Part shown: piece by piece, positions 33,135 to 41,867 of the stretch
How positions within the stretch are numbered: the first letter of the stretch is position 1
Layout of the letters: each line of letters begins with the position of its first letter
Source: Betaproteobacteria bacterium
Lineage (GTDB): Bacteria; Pseudomonadota; Gammaproteobacteria; Burkholderiales; Casimicrobiaceae
Assembly: GCA_016861105.1 (NCBI GenBank)
Contig: BOKS01000016.1
Location: 38,584-102,583 of the forward strand
Reading direction: 5' to 3'
Length of the DNA stretch: 64,000 bases
Position numbers and translations under genes: made by a program
The notes under the pieces: generated by a model
What the model saw: the letters and a program-made list of their open reading frames with translations, nothing else
The model's database searches: none
Told to the model about the DNA's origin: nothing

Positions 33135-33935
33135 TCAACCGGGCTGCGCGAGCGGCTGGGGCCGGCCCGCCGCGCGCGGCGGGTCGGCCGTCCCGCTGAC
33201 GATCATCTTCACGACCTCGTCCTGCGTCGTCTCCTCGACGCGTCGCGAGCCGACGAGGCTGCCGGTCTTCATCACCGTGATGCGGTCGCAGTTCTCGAAC
33301 ACGTGGTTCAGGTTGTGGCTGATGAGCAGCACGCCGCAGCCCTGGTCGCGCATCTCGCGGATCAGCGCGTAGACCTTGCCGGTCTCCTGCACGCCGAGCG
33401 CGGCGGTCGGCTCGTCGAGGATGATGACGCGGGCGTTGAAGCACACGCAGCGCGCGATCGCGATCGACTGGCGCTGGCCGCCGGACATCGCGCGCACCTT
33501 GAGGCGCACGTTCGGGATGTTGATCTTCAGGCGCGCGAGCAGCCCCCGCGCGCGCTCCTCCATCGCGCGGTTGTCGAGGAACCAGCCGAACGGCGGGCGG
33601 CGCGTGATCTCGCGGCCGAGGAAGACGTTCGCCGGCACGTCGAGGTTGTCCGCGAGCGCGAGGTCCTGGTAGACGGTCTCGATGCCCAGCGCCTTGGCGT
33701 CGCGCGGGTCCTCGATCCGCACCTCGCGGCCCTCGAAGGTGATCGTTCCCGCGTCGGGCCGCACGGCGCCGGCGAGCGTCTTGATCAGCGACGACTTGCC
33801 GGCCGCGTTGTCGCCGACCAGCGCGTGCACCTCGCCGAGGTAGATGTCGAGGTCCACGCCCTTCAGCGCCTGCACGCCGCCGTAGGCCTTCGTGATCCCG
33901 CGCATCGAGACGATCGGGGCCTTGGTCTCGGTCAT
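33135..33935 (-). CDS. Ribose-type ABC importer ATPase (single-domain, FrcA-like)
   Basis: A 266-aa ATPase with one nucleotide-binding domain, unlike the tandem RbsA/XylG. Walker A is GDNAAGKSS, signature [12 protein letters not shown], Walker [13 protein letters not shown], and H-loop [10 protein letters not shown]. The A-A in Walker A and the early [19 protein letters not shown] are typical of the CUT2 sugar family. It belongs with the binding protein at 34004 and the two permeases at 35038 and 36018. Confidence 0.92.
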   Translation of the reverse strand: MTETKAPIVSMRGITKAYGGVQALKGVDLDIYLGEVHALVGDNAAGKSSLIKTLAGAVRPDAGTITFEGREVRIEDPRDAKALGIETVYQDLALADNLDVPANVFLGREITRRPPFGWFLDNRAMEERARGLLARLKINIPNVRLKVRAMSGGQRQSIAIARCVCFNARVIILDEPTAALGVQETGKVYALIREMRDQGCGVLLISHNLNHVFENCDRITVMKTGSLVGSRRVEETTQDEVVKMIVSGTADPPRAAGRPQPLAQPG

Positions 33936-34003
33936 GGTGTCCGGTCGCGTGCGGTGGCTGTCGGGGGCGGAGGCGGGAGCATCCCGCCTCCGCGCGGCCG
34001 CGG

Positions 34004-35005
34004 TCAGGACTTCCGCGCGGCGACGGTCTTGTCCCAGTTCGGGACCGCCCGCTCCTCGGGCGTCTTCATGAACTGCTGCACGTTGCTCTTGTCGATGATC
34101 ACGATCGGCAGCTGGATCTCCCTGGGCACCGGCTGCTTGCGCAGGTGGCGGACCGCCGCCGTCACGGCGAGGTAGGACTGGTCGTGCCCGCTGAAGTCGG
34201 CGGTCGCGAACATCTTGCCCGCCGCGATCGCGGCCGTGGCGTCCGGAATGCCGTCGATGCCGATCACCTTCGTCTTGGAGAGCCGGCCCGCCGCGGCCAG
34301 CGCCTCGGCGATGCCGACGGCCATGTCGTCGTTCGCGCTGACGACCGCGTCGATCTCGGGGAAGCGCTGCATCAGGTTCTCGAACACCTGCACCGCCGGG
34401 AGGCGGCGGTACTGGCCCGGCTGCGAGGCCAGCACCTCGATGCCGGGGAACGCCTTCACCGCGCGCTCGAAGCCGCGCTTGCGCGCCTGCGCGGTGATCG
34501 CCGCGGGAACGCCGTCGATGTGCACGACCTTGCCCTTGCCGCCCATCGACTTGAACAGGTAGGTGCAGATCTCGTACTCCATCACCTCGTCGTCGGACCC
34601 GATGTAGCTGACCGCCTGGATGTCCGCCATCTTGTTGTTGTAGTTGACGACGGGAATTCCGGCCTTGTTGGCCTTCTGGATGGAGGGGACGAGGGCCTTG
34701 TAGTCGACCGGGACGAAGACGAAGGCGTCGGGCTTGCGCACGATCCAGTCCTCGACGAGCCGCGTCTGCTCCTCGATGTTGTCGGGCTTGGTCGGCGCCA
34801 CGACCTCGAGCGCGACGCCGAGGTCCTTCGCCGCCTTCTCGGCGCCGATGCGGCACGCCTTCCAGAACGGATTGGTCACGTTCTTCACGAAGAACGCGAT
34901 CGTCGGCGGCTTGCCCGCCTGCGCGTACGCCTGGCCGGATGCGGACGCGAGACCCGCCGCCGCGGTCGAAGCGATCGATGCTTTCAGGAATGTCCTGCGA
35001 TCCAT
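34004..35005 (-). CDS. Ribose-type ABC importer sugar-binding protein
   Basis: A 333-aa periplasmic binding protein starting at 35005 after GAGGAGGAGG. The leader MDRRTFLKASIASTAAAGLA is twin-arginine-like. The mature chain has the RbsB-fold segments IAFFVKNVTNPFWKACRIGAEKAA, VPVDYKALVPSIQKANKAGIPVV and SANDDMAVGIAEALAAAG. The ligand is probably a monosaccharide, inositol-like polyol or sugar acid. It is the most strongly translated candidate of the operon, judging by its ribosome site. Confidence 0.93.
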   Translation of the reverse strand: MDRRTFLKASIASTAAAGLASASGQAYAQAGKPPTIAFFVKNVTNPFWKACRIGAEKAAKDLGVALEVVAPTKPDNIEEQTRLVEDWIVRKPDAFVFVPVDYKALVPSIQKANKAGIPVVNYNNKMADIQAVSYIGSDDEVMEYEICTYLFKSMGGKGKVVHIDGVPAAITAQARKRGFERAVKAFPGIEVLASQPGQYRRLPAVQVFENLMQRFPEIDAVVSANDDMAVGIAEALAAAGRLSKTKVIGIDGIPDATAAIAAGKMFATADFSGHDQSYLAVTAAVRHLRKQPVPREIQLPIVIIDKSNVQQFMKTPEERAVPNWDKTVAARKS

Positions 35006-35037
35006 GTTCCGCCTCCTCCTCTCGTGATTGCCCACCG

Positions 35038-36021
35038 TCAACGCTTGCCGATCAGCCGCGAGCCGCCCAGCTGGTCGGCGAGCACCGATGCCAGGATGAT
35101 GGCACCCATCACCCCGTTCTGCCAGAACGTCTCCACGCCCAGCAGGTTCATCCCGTTCACCACCAGCGCGAGGATCAGCGAGCCGATCGCCGTGCCCGCG
35201 ATGCCGCCGACGCCGCCGAACAGCGACGTGCCACCGAGGCAGACCGCCGCGATCGCCGGCAGCAGCAGGTCCTCGCCCAGGCTCGAGTCGGCCGCATTGA
35301 CGCGCGCGATGGCCACCAGCGCGGCGAAGCCGGCCAGCATTCCCGACAGCGCGTAGACCGCGATCAGCCGCCGCCGCACCGGCATGCCGGAGAGCCGCGC
35401 CGCGGCCGGATTGCCGCCGATCGCGTAGATCGCGCGCCCGAGCACCGTCCTGTGCAGCATGACGTGCAGCGCGACGAGCAGCGCGACGGCGACGATCACG
35501 GGCACCGGCACCGGGCCCACGAAGCCGGCGCCGATGAAGCGGAACGCGTCGGGCAGGCCGTAGATGACCTCCCCCTCCATGAACACGTACCCGAGCCCGT
35601 GCGCGATCCACAGCATCCCGTAGGTGGCGATGAACGCCGGGATGCGTCCATATGTGATCAGCGTTCCGCTGACGGTGCCGCACGCGAGGCCCGAAGCGAG
35701 CGCCGAGACGATGCCCCAGAAGACGTGCCCCTGCACGATCAGCGACGCGGAGAGGCACGCCGCCAGACCGAGGATCGCTCCGATCGCGAGGTCGATCCCG
35801 CCGGTCAGCACGACGATCGTCAGGCCGGACGCGATAAGGAACTGCAGCGAGGCCTGGCGCGAGACGTTGACCAGGTTGCCCCACGTCAGGAAGTGCGGGC
35901 TGGCGATCGCGAGCACCGTCACGATCGCGATGATGGCGACCAGCCGCGAGACGACGACGAACAGCGTGTGGTCGACCTTCGCGGTCAGCCCGCCGTGCGG
36001 CGACGCGGCGGACGCCCTCAC
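35038..36021 (-). CDS. Ribose-type ABC importer permease B
   Basis: A 327-aa RbsC-like membrane protein. The GTG at 36021 overlaps the stop of permease A as GTGA, and no better start exists. Conserved segments include SGLTIVVLTGGIDLAIGAILGLAA and YAIGGNPAAARLSGMPVRRRLIAVY. AAVCLGGTSLFGGVGGIAGT is the family C-terminal signature. It is clearly different in sequence from the neighbouring permease A, so the transporter probably uses a heterodimer of the two rather than the usual homodimer. Confidence 0.92.
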   Translation of the reverse strand: MRASAASPHGGLTAKVDHTLFVVVSRLVAIIAIVTVLAIASPHFLTWGNLVNVSRQASLQFLIASGLTIVVLTGGIDLAIGAILGLAACLSASLIVQGHVFWGIVSALASGLACGTVSGTLITYGRIPAFIATYGMLWIAHGLGYVFMEGEVIYGLPDAFRFIGAGFVGPVPVPVIVAVALLVALHVMLHRTVLGRAIYAIGGNPAAARLSGMPVRRRLIAVYALSGMLAGFAALVAIARVNAADSSLGEDLLLPAIAAVCLGGTSLFGGVGGIAGTAIGSLILALVVNGMNLLGVETFWQNGVMGAIILASVLADQLGGSRLIGKR

Positions 36022-36989
36022 GGCGTCCCCCGCAGCGAGTCGATGCCCACGGCCGTGATGATCACGATGCCGACGATGGCCACCTGCCACTCGGCGTTGA
36101 CGCCGAGGAGGTTGAGGCCGTTGCGCAGCACGCCGACGGCCAGCGCGCCGACGACGGTGCCGGCGATGCCGCCGTAGCCCTTCTCGAAGCGGGTGCCACC
36201 GAGGATCACCGCCGCGATCGCGTCGAACTCGATGCCCACGCCGATCGTCGGGTGCGCCGCGTTCATCCGCGCCGTCATGATGAACGACGCGATGGCCGTC
36301 AGCGCGCCCGCGTAGACGTAGACGGCGACGTGGTAGGCGCGCACGCGCGTTCCGGCGAGCTGCAGCGCCTGCCGGTTGCCGCCGATGGCGAACACGTAGC
36401 GGCCGAACTTGGTCCGGTAGAGCAGCGCCCAGGTCAGCGCGAACACCGCGGCCGTGGCCCACAGCGGCACCGGGATGCCGAGGAACACGCCGTCGTTGAA
36501 CCAGCGGTAGTAGTCGGGCAGCCGGACCACCGAGTCGCCGCGCGTGAGCACCATCGCGATGCTCTGCGCGATGCCGAACGCGCCCAGCGTCACGATGAAC
36601 GGCGGCATGCCGGCGACGGCGATCAGCGATCCGTTCAGCAGCCCGAACGCGACGCCGATCCCGAGCGCCGCCGCGATGGCGACGGGAAGCGGATGCCCGC
36701 CGACGACCAGCAGGCTCGCGGCGACGCCGCACAGCCCGAGCACCGGCCCGAGGCTCAGGTCGATGCCTTCGGTGAGGATCACGAGCGTCATGCCGAGCGC
36801 GACGATCGTCAGCACCGCGACCTGCAGCAGGACGTTGGTGAGGTTGGCCGGCGTGAAGAAGCCGGGCGTCCACGCGGTCAGCGCGACCGCCATCAGCGCG
36901 AGCAGGTAGAACGCGCCCGGCGCGTTGCGCAGGCGCTCGAGCGCGGGGGAGCGCGCGAGCAGCTGAGGGTGGGCGGCGCCGTCGCTCAT
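36018..36989 (-). CDS. Ribose-type ABC importer permease A
   Basis: A 323-aa RbsC-like permease starting at 36989, in 4-base overlap with the VOC gene before it and permease B after it. Typical stretches are LGMTLVILTEGIDLSLGPVLGLCG, FAIGGNRQALQLAGTRVRAYH and AAVILGGTRFEKGYGGIAGT. Eight or more membrane segments are evident. Part of the same CUT2 importer as the ATPase at 33135 and binding protein at 34004. Confidence 0.92.
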   Translation of the reverse strand: MSDGAAHPQLLARSPALERLRNAPGAFYLLALMAVALTAWTPGFFTPANLTNVLLQVAVLTIVALGMTLVILTEGIDLSLGPVLGLCGVAASLLVVGGHPLPVAIAAALGIGVAFGLLNGSLIAVAGMPPFIVTLGAFGIAQSIAMVLTRGDSVVRLPDYYRWFNDGVFLGIPVPLWATAAVFALTWALLYRTKFGRYVFAIGGNRQALQLAGTRVRAYHVAVYVYAGALTAIASFIMTARMNAAHPTIGVGIEFDAIAAVILGGTRFEKGYGGIAGTVVGALAVGVLRNGLNLLGVNAEWQVAIVGIVIITAVGIDSLRGTP

Positions 36990-37483
36990 GACGCGCCGGC
37001 GGCCTGCGACGGCTGCGGAACCGCCGCCGGCGGGCGGTAGGACGCGAGGTCGTCGTAGTGGACGAACTCGATCCAGTTGTGCTCGGGATCCGTGGCGAGC
37101 AGCATCGACACCCCCGGCCGGAGGGTGACGATCCCCTCGCTGTGCACGGTCGCGCCGGCGTCGCGCAGCGCGGCGTGCAGCGCCGGCAGCTCGTCGACGA
37201 TGAAGGTCAGGTACGCGCCGCCCTGGCGCTGCAGGGCGAACGCCGCCGCGGGCACGGGGTCGCACGGGCGCAGCGGCTGCGCGAGCTTGATCCGGTCGCC
37301 GCGGTTCGATTCCAGACGCACGACGCGGTACCCGTCGGGGGCGAGTCCCGCGGCGCGGCCGACGGCCGCGGGCGCCACGATGTCGGTGACGAGCGCCAGG
37401 CCGAGCACCCGCGTGTAGAACGGCAGCAGCGCGTCGACGTCGCGCACGACCAGCCCGACCTCGAGCGGAGCGACGGCCTTCAT
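36986..37483 (-). CDS. VOC-family (glyoxalase/dioxygenase-fold) protein
   Basis: A 165-aa protein with the two-module VOC fold: VGLVVRDVDALLPFYTRVLGL at the N-terminus and DPEHNWIEFVHYDD near the end. A glutamate in NWIEFVHY is one likely metal ligand. It overlaps the permease gene start by four bases, placing it in the importer operon. VOC proteins in such operons are often lyases, epimerases or dioxygenases for the imported molecule; the exact role is open. Confidence 0.85.
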   Translation of the reverse strand: MKAVAPLEVGLVVRDVDALLPFYTRVLGLALVTDIVAPAAVGRAAGLAPDGYRVVRLESNRGDRIKLAQPLRPCDPVPAAAFALQRQGGAYLTFIVDELPALHAALRDAGATVHSEGIVTLRPGVSMLLATDPEHNWIEFVHYDDLASYRPPAAVPQPSQAAGAS

Positions 37484-37511
37484 CGCGCGGGGTCCATGCG
37501 CGGCCGGGCGG

Positions 37512-38369
37512 TCACGCGGCCGCCGCGCGCGGCCGCGCCCAGCCCATCGCGAGCAGGCGCTCGGCGCTGCCGTCGATGGCGCGGTCGGCGTCGGCGGCGA
37601 TGATCTCGAGGACCGGGCGGCGCCGGTGGCCGATCTCCTCGAGGACCGCGGGGAGCGCCGCGAAGTCGACCGTCCCGAGCCCCACCGCGTCGTGCCGGTA
37701 GACCTTCTGCCCGGTGTCCGACAGGTGCACGATGCGCAGGCGGCGCGCGCACCTGCGCAGCGCCGCGCACACGTCCTCGCCGATGAAGTGCCCGTTGGCG
37801 ACGTCGTACACGATGCCGATGCCGTCGTCGCCGTAGCGGTCGAGCGCCGCGAGCAGCGCGTCGATGCCGGGCAGGAACGCGAACGGCATGTTCTCGACGT
37901 ACAGCGCGGTGCCGGCGCGGCGCGCGAGCGGCACGAGCTCGTCCAGCGCCGCGAAGAAGTGCCCGATCAGCCGCTCGGTCGGCGCCGGCATCAGCGGATT
38001 GGCCTTGCCCGGTCCCACGACGACGCCCGGCACGCCGAGGTCGCCGGCGAGCTCGACGACGGCGCGCAGGTTGGCGAGCGTGTACGCGCGCATCGCGGCG
38101 TCGGCGGCCGCCACGTTGAGGTCGATGTTCGGCATGTTGAGCGTCGACACCGCGAGCCCGCCGGACGCGAACGACTGCCGCAGCGCCCGCCGCTGCCCGG
38201 CGTCGGTATCCGCCGGCCACAGGTGGCCCGGATACATCATCAGCTCGAACTCGGCGCAGCCGCGCGCCGCCAGCGACGCCACGCAGTCCTGCACGCGGCG
38301 GTCGAGCGTGTACGAGTAGGTGTTGACGGCGAATGCCGAGAGCGGAGCGGCGGTTGGGCTGGCGGCCAT
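37512..38369 (-). CDS. TIM-barrel sugar isomerase/epimerase (IolE/Hyi-like)
   Basis: A 285-aa member of the xylose-isomerase-like TIM-barrel family (AP endonuclease 2 fold). Metal ligands are expected in ALYVENMPFAF (Glu), IVYDVANGHFIGED (Asp, His) and IVHLSDTGQK (His, Asp). VLEIIAADAD carries the last glutamate. It sits between the importer operon and the epimerase at 38409. Likely isomerises or epimerises a keto-sugar or keto-acid intermediate. Confidence 0.87.
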   Translation of the reverse strand: MAASPTAAPLSAFAVNTYSYTLDRRVQDCVASLAARGCAEFELMMYPGHLWPADTDAGQRRALRQSFASGGLAVSTLNMPNIDLNVAAADAAMRAYTLANLRAVVELAGDLGVPGVVVGPGKANPLMPAPTERLIGHFFAALDELVPLARRAGTALYVENMPFAFLPGIDALLAALDRYGDDGIGIVYDVANGHFIGEDVCAALRRCARRLRIVHLSDTGQKVYRHDAVGLGTVDFAALPAVLEEIGHRRRPVLEIIAADADRAIDGSAERLLAMGWARPRAAAA

Positions 38370-38403
38370 CGGGAGCGTCCGGGGGGTCGTGGCGTGACCG
38401 GTT

Positions 38404-38417
38404 CCCGCCTACGCGGG
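38404..38417. repeat. REP-like hairpin overlapping the epimerase stop codon
   Basis: CCCGC-ctac-GCGGG (38404-38417) matches the REP-like form seen at 31931 with one base changed in the loop. It overlaps the stop codon of the gene ending at 38409 and lies in the 39-bp gap before the isomerase start, where it could act as a terminator or stabilise the upstream mRNA. Confidence 0.5.
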
Positions 38418-39275
38418 CGCGAGCGCGGCCATCGCGCGCCAGCCGATCGTCGGCTCGAAGCCGAGCACGTCGCGGGCGCGCGCGATGTCCAGCAGCGACG
38501 CGAGCGGATCGCGCTCGAAGTACGCGGCGTTGCGCAGCGGAGGAAGGCTGCCGTAGCGCTCGCGCAGCATCTCGAGCGTCGGGCGCGTGTTGAGGCCGTC
38601 GGCGGCGGAAATGAAGAACGCCTGGTAGCGCGCCTCCGCGACGTCGAGCGCGCGGCGGAAGCCCTGCGCGACGTCCTCCGGCGCGACGTAGGTCCACAGG
38701 TGGTAGTTCTGCACGTCCGCGCCGCGTGTGCGGAGCTCGGGATACTCGGGCGGGAACACGATGTGCGTCGGCCGGATCGCGAGCACTTCGAGGCGCCCGC
38801 GGTTCGCGTAGCTGCGGCACATCGTCTCGGTGACTTCCTTGCTGAGCGAGTAGAACTCGACAGGGCGCAGCGGGTGGTCCTCGTCGATCGGCAGGTACCG
38901 CGGGCCATAGCCCGGCGGGTTGTAGTGCAGGCCGAGCGCGGCATCGCTGGAGGCCACGACGACGCGCCGGACGCCGGCGTCCTCCGCGGCCTGCAGCACG
39001 TTCCAGGTGCCCTGCACGTTCGTGTGGAACGTCACGTCCGCCGGGGCCGTGCGCGGATTCGGCACGGCGGCGAGGTGCACCACCGCGTCCTGCCCGGCGA
39101 ACGCGCGCCTGAGCGCGGCGAAGTCGAGGACGCTCGCCTCGACGTAGCGCACGTCTTCCGCGTGCGGCGGCCGCAGGTCGAGCACGGTGAGATCGCAGCG
39201 CCCGCGCAGGTCGTCGGTCACGTAGCGGCCGAGGCGGCCGCTGCCGCCCGTGCACAGCACCCGGTCGAAGCGCAT
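38409..39275 (-). CDS. NAD-dependent epimerase/dehydratase (paralogue B, uronate-dehydrogenase-like)
   Basis: A 288-aa extended SDR with cofactor loop CTGGSGRLGRYVTDDL and active-site Tyr-Lys in VEFYSLSKEVTE. VHLAAVPNPRTAPADVTFHT and GTWNVLQAAEDAGVRRVV are nearly shared with paralogue C at 39821, showing recent common origin. Both resemble uronate dehydrogenases, which oxidise the C1 of a hexuronate to a lactone. Its start at 39275 is followed upstream by the A/T-rich promoter region at about 39430-39480. Confidence 0.88.
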   Translation of the reverse strand: MRFDRVLCTGGSGRLGRYVTDDLRGRCDLTVLDLRPPHAEDVRYVEASVLDFAALRRAFAGQDAVVHLAAVPNPRTAPADVTFHTNVQGTWNVLQAAEDAGVRRVVVASSDAALGLHYNPPGYGPRYLPIDEDHPLRPVEFYSLSKEVTETMCRSYANRGRLEVLAIRPTHIVFPPEYPELRTRGADVQNYHLWTYVAPEDVAQGFRRALDVAEARYQAFFISAADGLNTRPTLEMLRERYGSLPPLRNAAYFERDPLASLLDIARARDVLGFEPTIGWRAMAALAPA

Positions 39276-39494
39276 GGGAGACGCCGGGCGGGGACCGTCA
39301 GCGGCGGGTGCGCCGGCGAGCCCCGGCGCCACGGGGACGGCGACGCACCGGCCACGGCACGCGCGGCGGGTGCGCCGCGCTACGGTCGTTCGTCATGCCT
39401 CCTCCTCCTTCCCTTCCGCGGCGGCCGGCCCCTTGCTTTTATCAATGTGGCAACCGATCCGCCGTGATGAAATACCACCGCCCGTGCCCCGCTG
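39276..39494. promoter_or_regulatory. Intergenic region with A/T-rich promoter for the minus-strand genes
   Basis: No gene is visible in these 219 bases. Around 39430-39475 the base composition drops in G+C; on the minus strand it reads ATTTCATCACGGCGGATCGGTTGCCACATTGATAAAAG. Split in two this gives a TCGGTTGCCA box that partly matches the TCGGTTGACA promoter box at 29611 and 41746, followed by GATAAA. This is the likely promoter of the epimerase and importer genes running leftwards. The match is incomplete and shows no palindrome. Confidence 0.4.
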
Positions 39495-39824
39495 TCAATC
39501 GGGTGCCTTGCGCGGCGCGATCACCGGATTCCAGTACCACCACGTGCGCTCCACGACCCAGTCCTTCACGTCCTCGCGGAAGGCGAGAAAGTGCGCCGAC
39601 GCGCGATGCGCCCGGAACGCCGCCTCGTCGTCGTAGCACTCCACCAGCAGGAAGAGCGTCGGGTCGTCGCGCTCCTGGTGCACGTCGAAGCGGCTGCACC
39701 CCGGCTCCACGCCCACGCTGGTCCGTGCGTGTCGCTCCAGACGCGCCCGGAACGGCTCGACGGCGTCGGCGCGCACCCGCAGGTGGGCGGTGTGGAACAC
39801 CGCATCCGGCCGCGCGGCGCTCAT
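39495..39824 (-). CDS. ABM-domain protein (putative quinol monooxygenase, YgiN-like)
   Basis: A 109-aa protein of the antibiotic-biosynthesis-monooxygenase fold: FHTAHLRVRADAVEPFRARL, EPGCSRFDVHQERDDPTLFLLVECYDD and the FRAHRASAHFLAFRE helix match the family. Cofactor-free oxygenases and isomerases such as LsrG/YgiN share this fold. It starts in a 4-base overlap with the stop of paralogue C (39821), so it ends the run of genes that begins at 41693. Confidence 0.87.
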   Translation of the reverse strand: MSAARPDAVFHTAHLRVRADAVEPFRARLERHARTSVGVEPGCSRFDVHQERDDPTLFLLVECYDDEAAFRAHRASAHFLAFREDVKDWVVERTWWYWNPVIAPRKAPD

Positions 39825-40720
39825 GCCAGCAGGGGCCGCAGGTCGTGCTCGGGCTCGAAGCCGAGCAGGTCGCGCGCGGGGGCGAGGTCGTACAGCGGGG
39901 CGTGCGGGTTGCGCGCGTACACCGCGGGCCGACGCACGGGCAGCCGCCGCTGCAGCCAGCGCTCCAGCCGCGCGAGCGTCGGCTCCGGCGCCAGCGTGCT
40001 GGCGGCGCTGACGAAGATCCCCTCGAAGCCCGCGAACCGCTCGACCTCGAGCGCCAGGCGGAAGGCGCGCGCCGCGTCGCGCGGGTCGACGTAGTGCCAG
40101 AGCGGACCGCCGCCGGCCGCGCTCGGACCGCCCGCCATCGGGCCGCGATAGCCGGCGGGATCCGACGCGCGCGCGCGCGCCTCCGGGATCATTTCCGGGT
40201 ACAGCACGAACACCGGCCGCAGCGCGATCACCTCGAGCTTGCCGCGCTCGGCGAACGCGGCACCGAGGCGCTCGCCGAGGACCTTGCTGAGCGCGTAGGG
40301 GTCGCTCGCCCGCAGCGGATGGGCGAGGTCGACCGGCGCGTAGTCGGGCGGGTGCATCGCGCCGGACAGGACGGTGAACCCGACCACGGAATCGCTGCTG
40401 CACAGGATCACGCGCCGCACGCCGGCATCCTCGGCGGCCTGCAGGACGTTCCACGTGCCGGTCACGTTGACCGTCACGATGGCGTCGCCGGTGCCGCTCC
40501 AGATGTTGGGCAGCGCGGCGATGTGCACCACCGCGTCGCGCCCCGCGCACGCCGCGCGGACCGCGGCGAGGTCGGTCACGTCGCCGATCGTCTGCGGCAC
40601 GTCCTCGGGCGCGCGGCGGCGGTCGAAGCCGGCGACGTCGCAGCGCGGCGCGAGCTCGCGCACGACGTGGCGGCCGAGGAGGCCGGCCGAACCGGTGACC
40701 AGCACGTTCCGGAAGCCCAT
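39821..40720 (-). CDS. NAD-dependent epimerase/dehydratase (paralogue C, uronate-dehydrogenase-like)
   Basis: A 299-aa extended SDR with loop LVTGSAGLLGRHVVREL and active-site Tyr-Lys in SDPYALSKVLGE. VHIAALPNIWSGT and GTWNVLQAAEDAGVRRVI show close kinship with paralogue B at 38409. Both look like lactone-forming sugar-acid dehydrogenases. It lies four bases after paralogue D and overlaps the ABM gene, giving a tight three-gene unit. Keeping two near-duplicate dehydrogenases suggests two stereoisomers or two successive steps. Confidence 0.88.
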   Translation of the reverse strand: MGFRNVLVTGSAGLLGRHVVRELAPRCDVAGFDRRRAPEDVPQTIGDVTDLAAVRAACAGRDAVVHIAALPNIWSGTGDAIVTVNVTGTWNVLQAAEDAGVRRVILCSSDSVVGFTVLSGAMHPPDYAPVDLAHPLRASDPYALSKVLGERLGAAFAERGKLEVIALRPVFVLYPEMIPEARARASDPAGYRGPMAGGPSAAGGGPLWHYVDPRDAARAFRLALEVERFAGFEGIFVSAASTLAPEPTLARLERWLQRRLPVRRPAVYARNPHAPLYDLAPARDLLGFEPEHDLRPLLA

Positions 40721-40724
40721 CGCG

Positions 40725-41693
40725 CTACGCGCCGTAGGTGTGCGGGTGCGCCCGCATCCAGTCGGCGAACGCAGCGACGCCGCGCTCGATCGAGTGCTGC
40801 GGCGCGAATCCCGTGTCCTCGAGCAGCCGCGAACCGGCGAGCGGGCCCCGCATGCGCGTGTGGTCGGTCCACGGCGCCGTGCCCGGGCCGACCTCGATGA
40901 CGGCGCCCGGCACGGCGGCGCGCACGGCGGCCGCGACCTCGTCGGTGGGGATGTTGCGCCCGCCGCTCAGGTGGTAGACGCCGTGGCGCAGCGTCGGCGC
41001 CTCGAACGCCGCGAGCAGCCCCGCGGCCACGTCGGCGACGTAGGTGTAGGTGGCGCCGAAGTCGCGGCCGCTCGCCTCGCGCAGCGGTTGCCCCGCCAGC
41101 GCGGCCTTGAGGAACACGGGGATCGGTCCGCGCGGGTTCTGGCGGACCTCGGGCACGAGCGGCGGCCCGTAGACCCACGACACGCGCACCGTCGCCGCGG
41201 GGACGTCGAACTGCGAGCGGTACATCGCGACGACGAGCTCGCCGGCGTACTTGGTGGTGCTGTAGACGTTGGTCACGCTCGGCGTCGCGTCCTCGAGGAT
41301 CGGCACCGTCACGTCGGTCGCGTGCTGGAACACCGATCCGGTGCTCGTGTAGACGAAGCGGCGCCAGCCGCGGGTGCGCGCACCCTCGAGCAGCCGCCCG
41401 ACGGCGACGACGTTCGCCTCCAGCGTCCCGAGCGGGTCGCCGCGCGCGAACTGCTCGTTGGGCACGGCCGCGGTGTGGATGCAGCCGTCGAGCGGATGCG
41501 CGAGCAGGGCGGCGACCTGCGCAGCGTCGGCGAGGTCGCAGCGGACCCACGTCGCCCGCGGGCCGAGCGCCGCCGCGTCGTCCGCGCGAAACGTGCTGCG
41601 ATACTGCGCGACGACGTCGTGGCCGCGCGCGAGCGCAGCGCGCACCGTCTCGTAACCGACGTGGCCCATGCCGCCCGTCACCAGGATCCGCAT
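40725..41693 (-). CDS. NAD-dependent epimerase/dehydratase (paralogue D)
   Basis: A 322-aa extended SDR starting at 41693. The cofactor loop is LVTGGMGHVGYETV, the active-site Tyr-Lys lies in TNVYSTTKYAGELV, and TSTGSVFQHA supplies the serine. It is more distant from B and C than they are from each other. It heads the unit D-C-ABM and is divergent from the TPP enzyme gene across the promoter at 41742, so both directions may be regulated from that one region. Confidence 0.88.
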   Translation of the reverse strand: MRILVTGGMGHVGYETVRAALARGHDVVAQYRSTFRADDAAALGPRATWVRCDLADAAQVAALLAHPLDGCIHTAAVPNEQFARGDPLGTLEANVVAVGRLLEGARTRGWRRFVYTSTGSVFQHATDVTVPILEDATPSVTNVYSTTKYAGELVVAMYRSQFDVPAATVRVSWVYGPPLVPEVRQNPRGPIPVFLKAALAGQPLREASGRDFGATYTYVADVAAGLLAAFEAPTLRHGVYHLSGGRNIPTDEVAAAVRAAVPGAVIEVGPGTAPWTDHTRMRGPLAGSRLLEDTGFAPQHSIERGVAAFADWMRAHPHTYGA

Positions 41694-41741
41694 CGATCCT
41701 CCCGTGCCGCCGCCGCGCGATGGGCGGGCACCGTTACGACA

Positions 41742-41778
41742 ATGTCGGTTGACATCCGACGATATGGCGGATTATAAC
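41742..41778 (+). promoter_or_regulatory. Promoter with ATGTC-GGTT-GACAT operator (copy 2)
   Basis: TTGACA (41749-41754) and TATAAC (41773-41778) have the same 18-bp spacing as copy 1 at 29607. The palindrome is one base longer here: ATGTC-GGTT-GACAT (41742-41755). It lies about 90 bp upstream of the TPP enzyme start and 50 bp from the divergent epimerase D start. Best explained as the binding site of one regulator, for which the IclR protein at 43667 is the nearest candidate. Confidence 0.75.
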
Positions 41779-41867
41779 CACCGCAGCACGCGGCGTGGCA
41801 AGCCACTCCCCGGCGCGCGGACGCGTCGCGCCTCCTGCGCCGTCACTCCTCCGCGGAGATCGCACGC

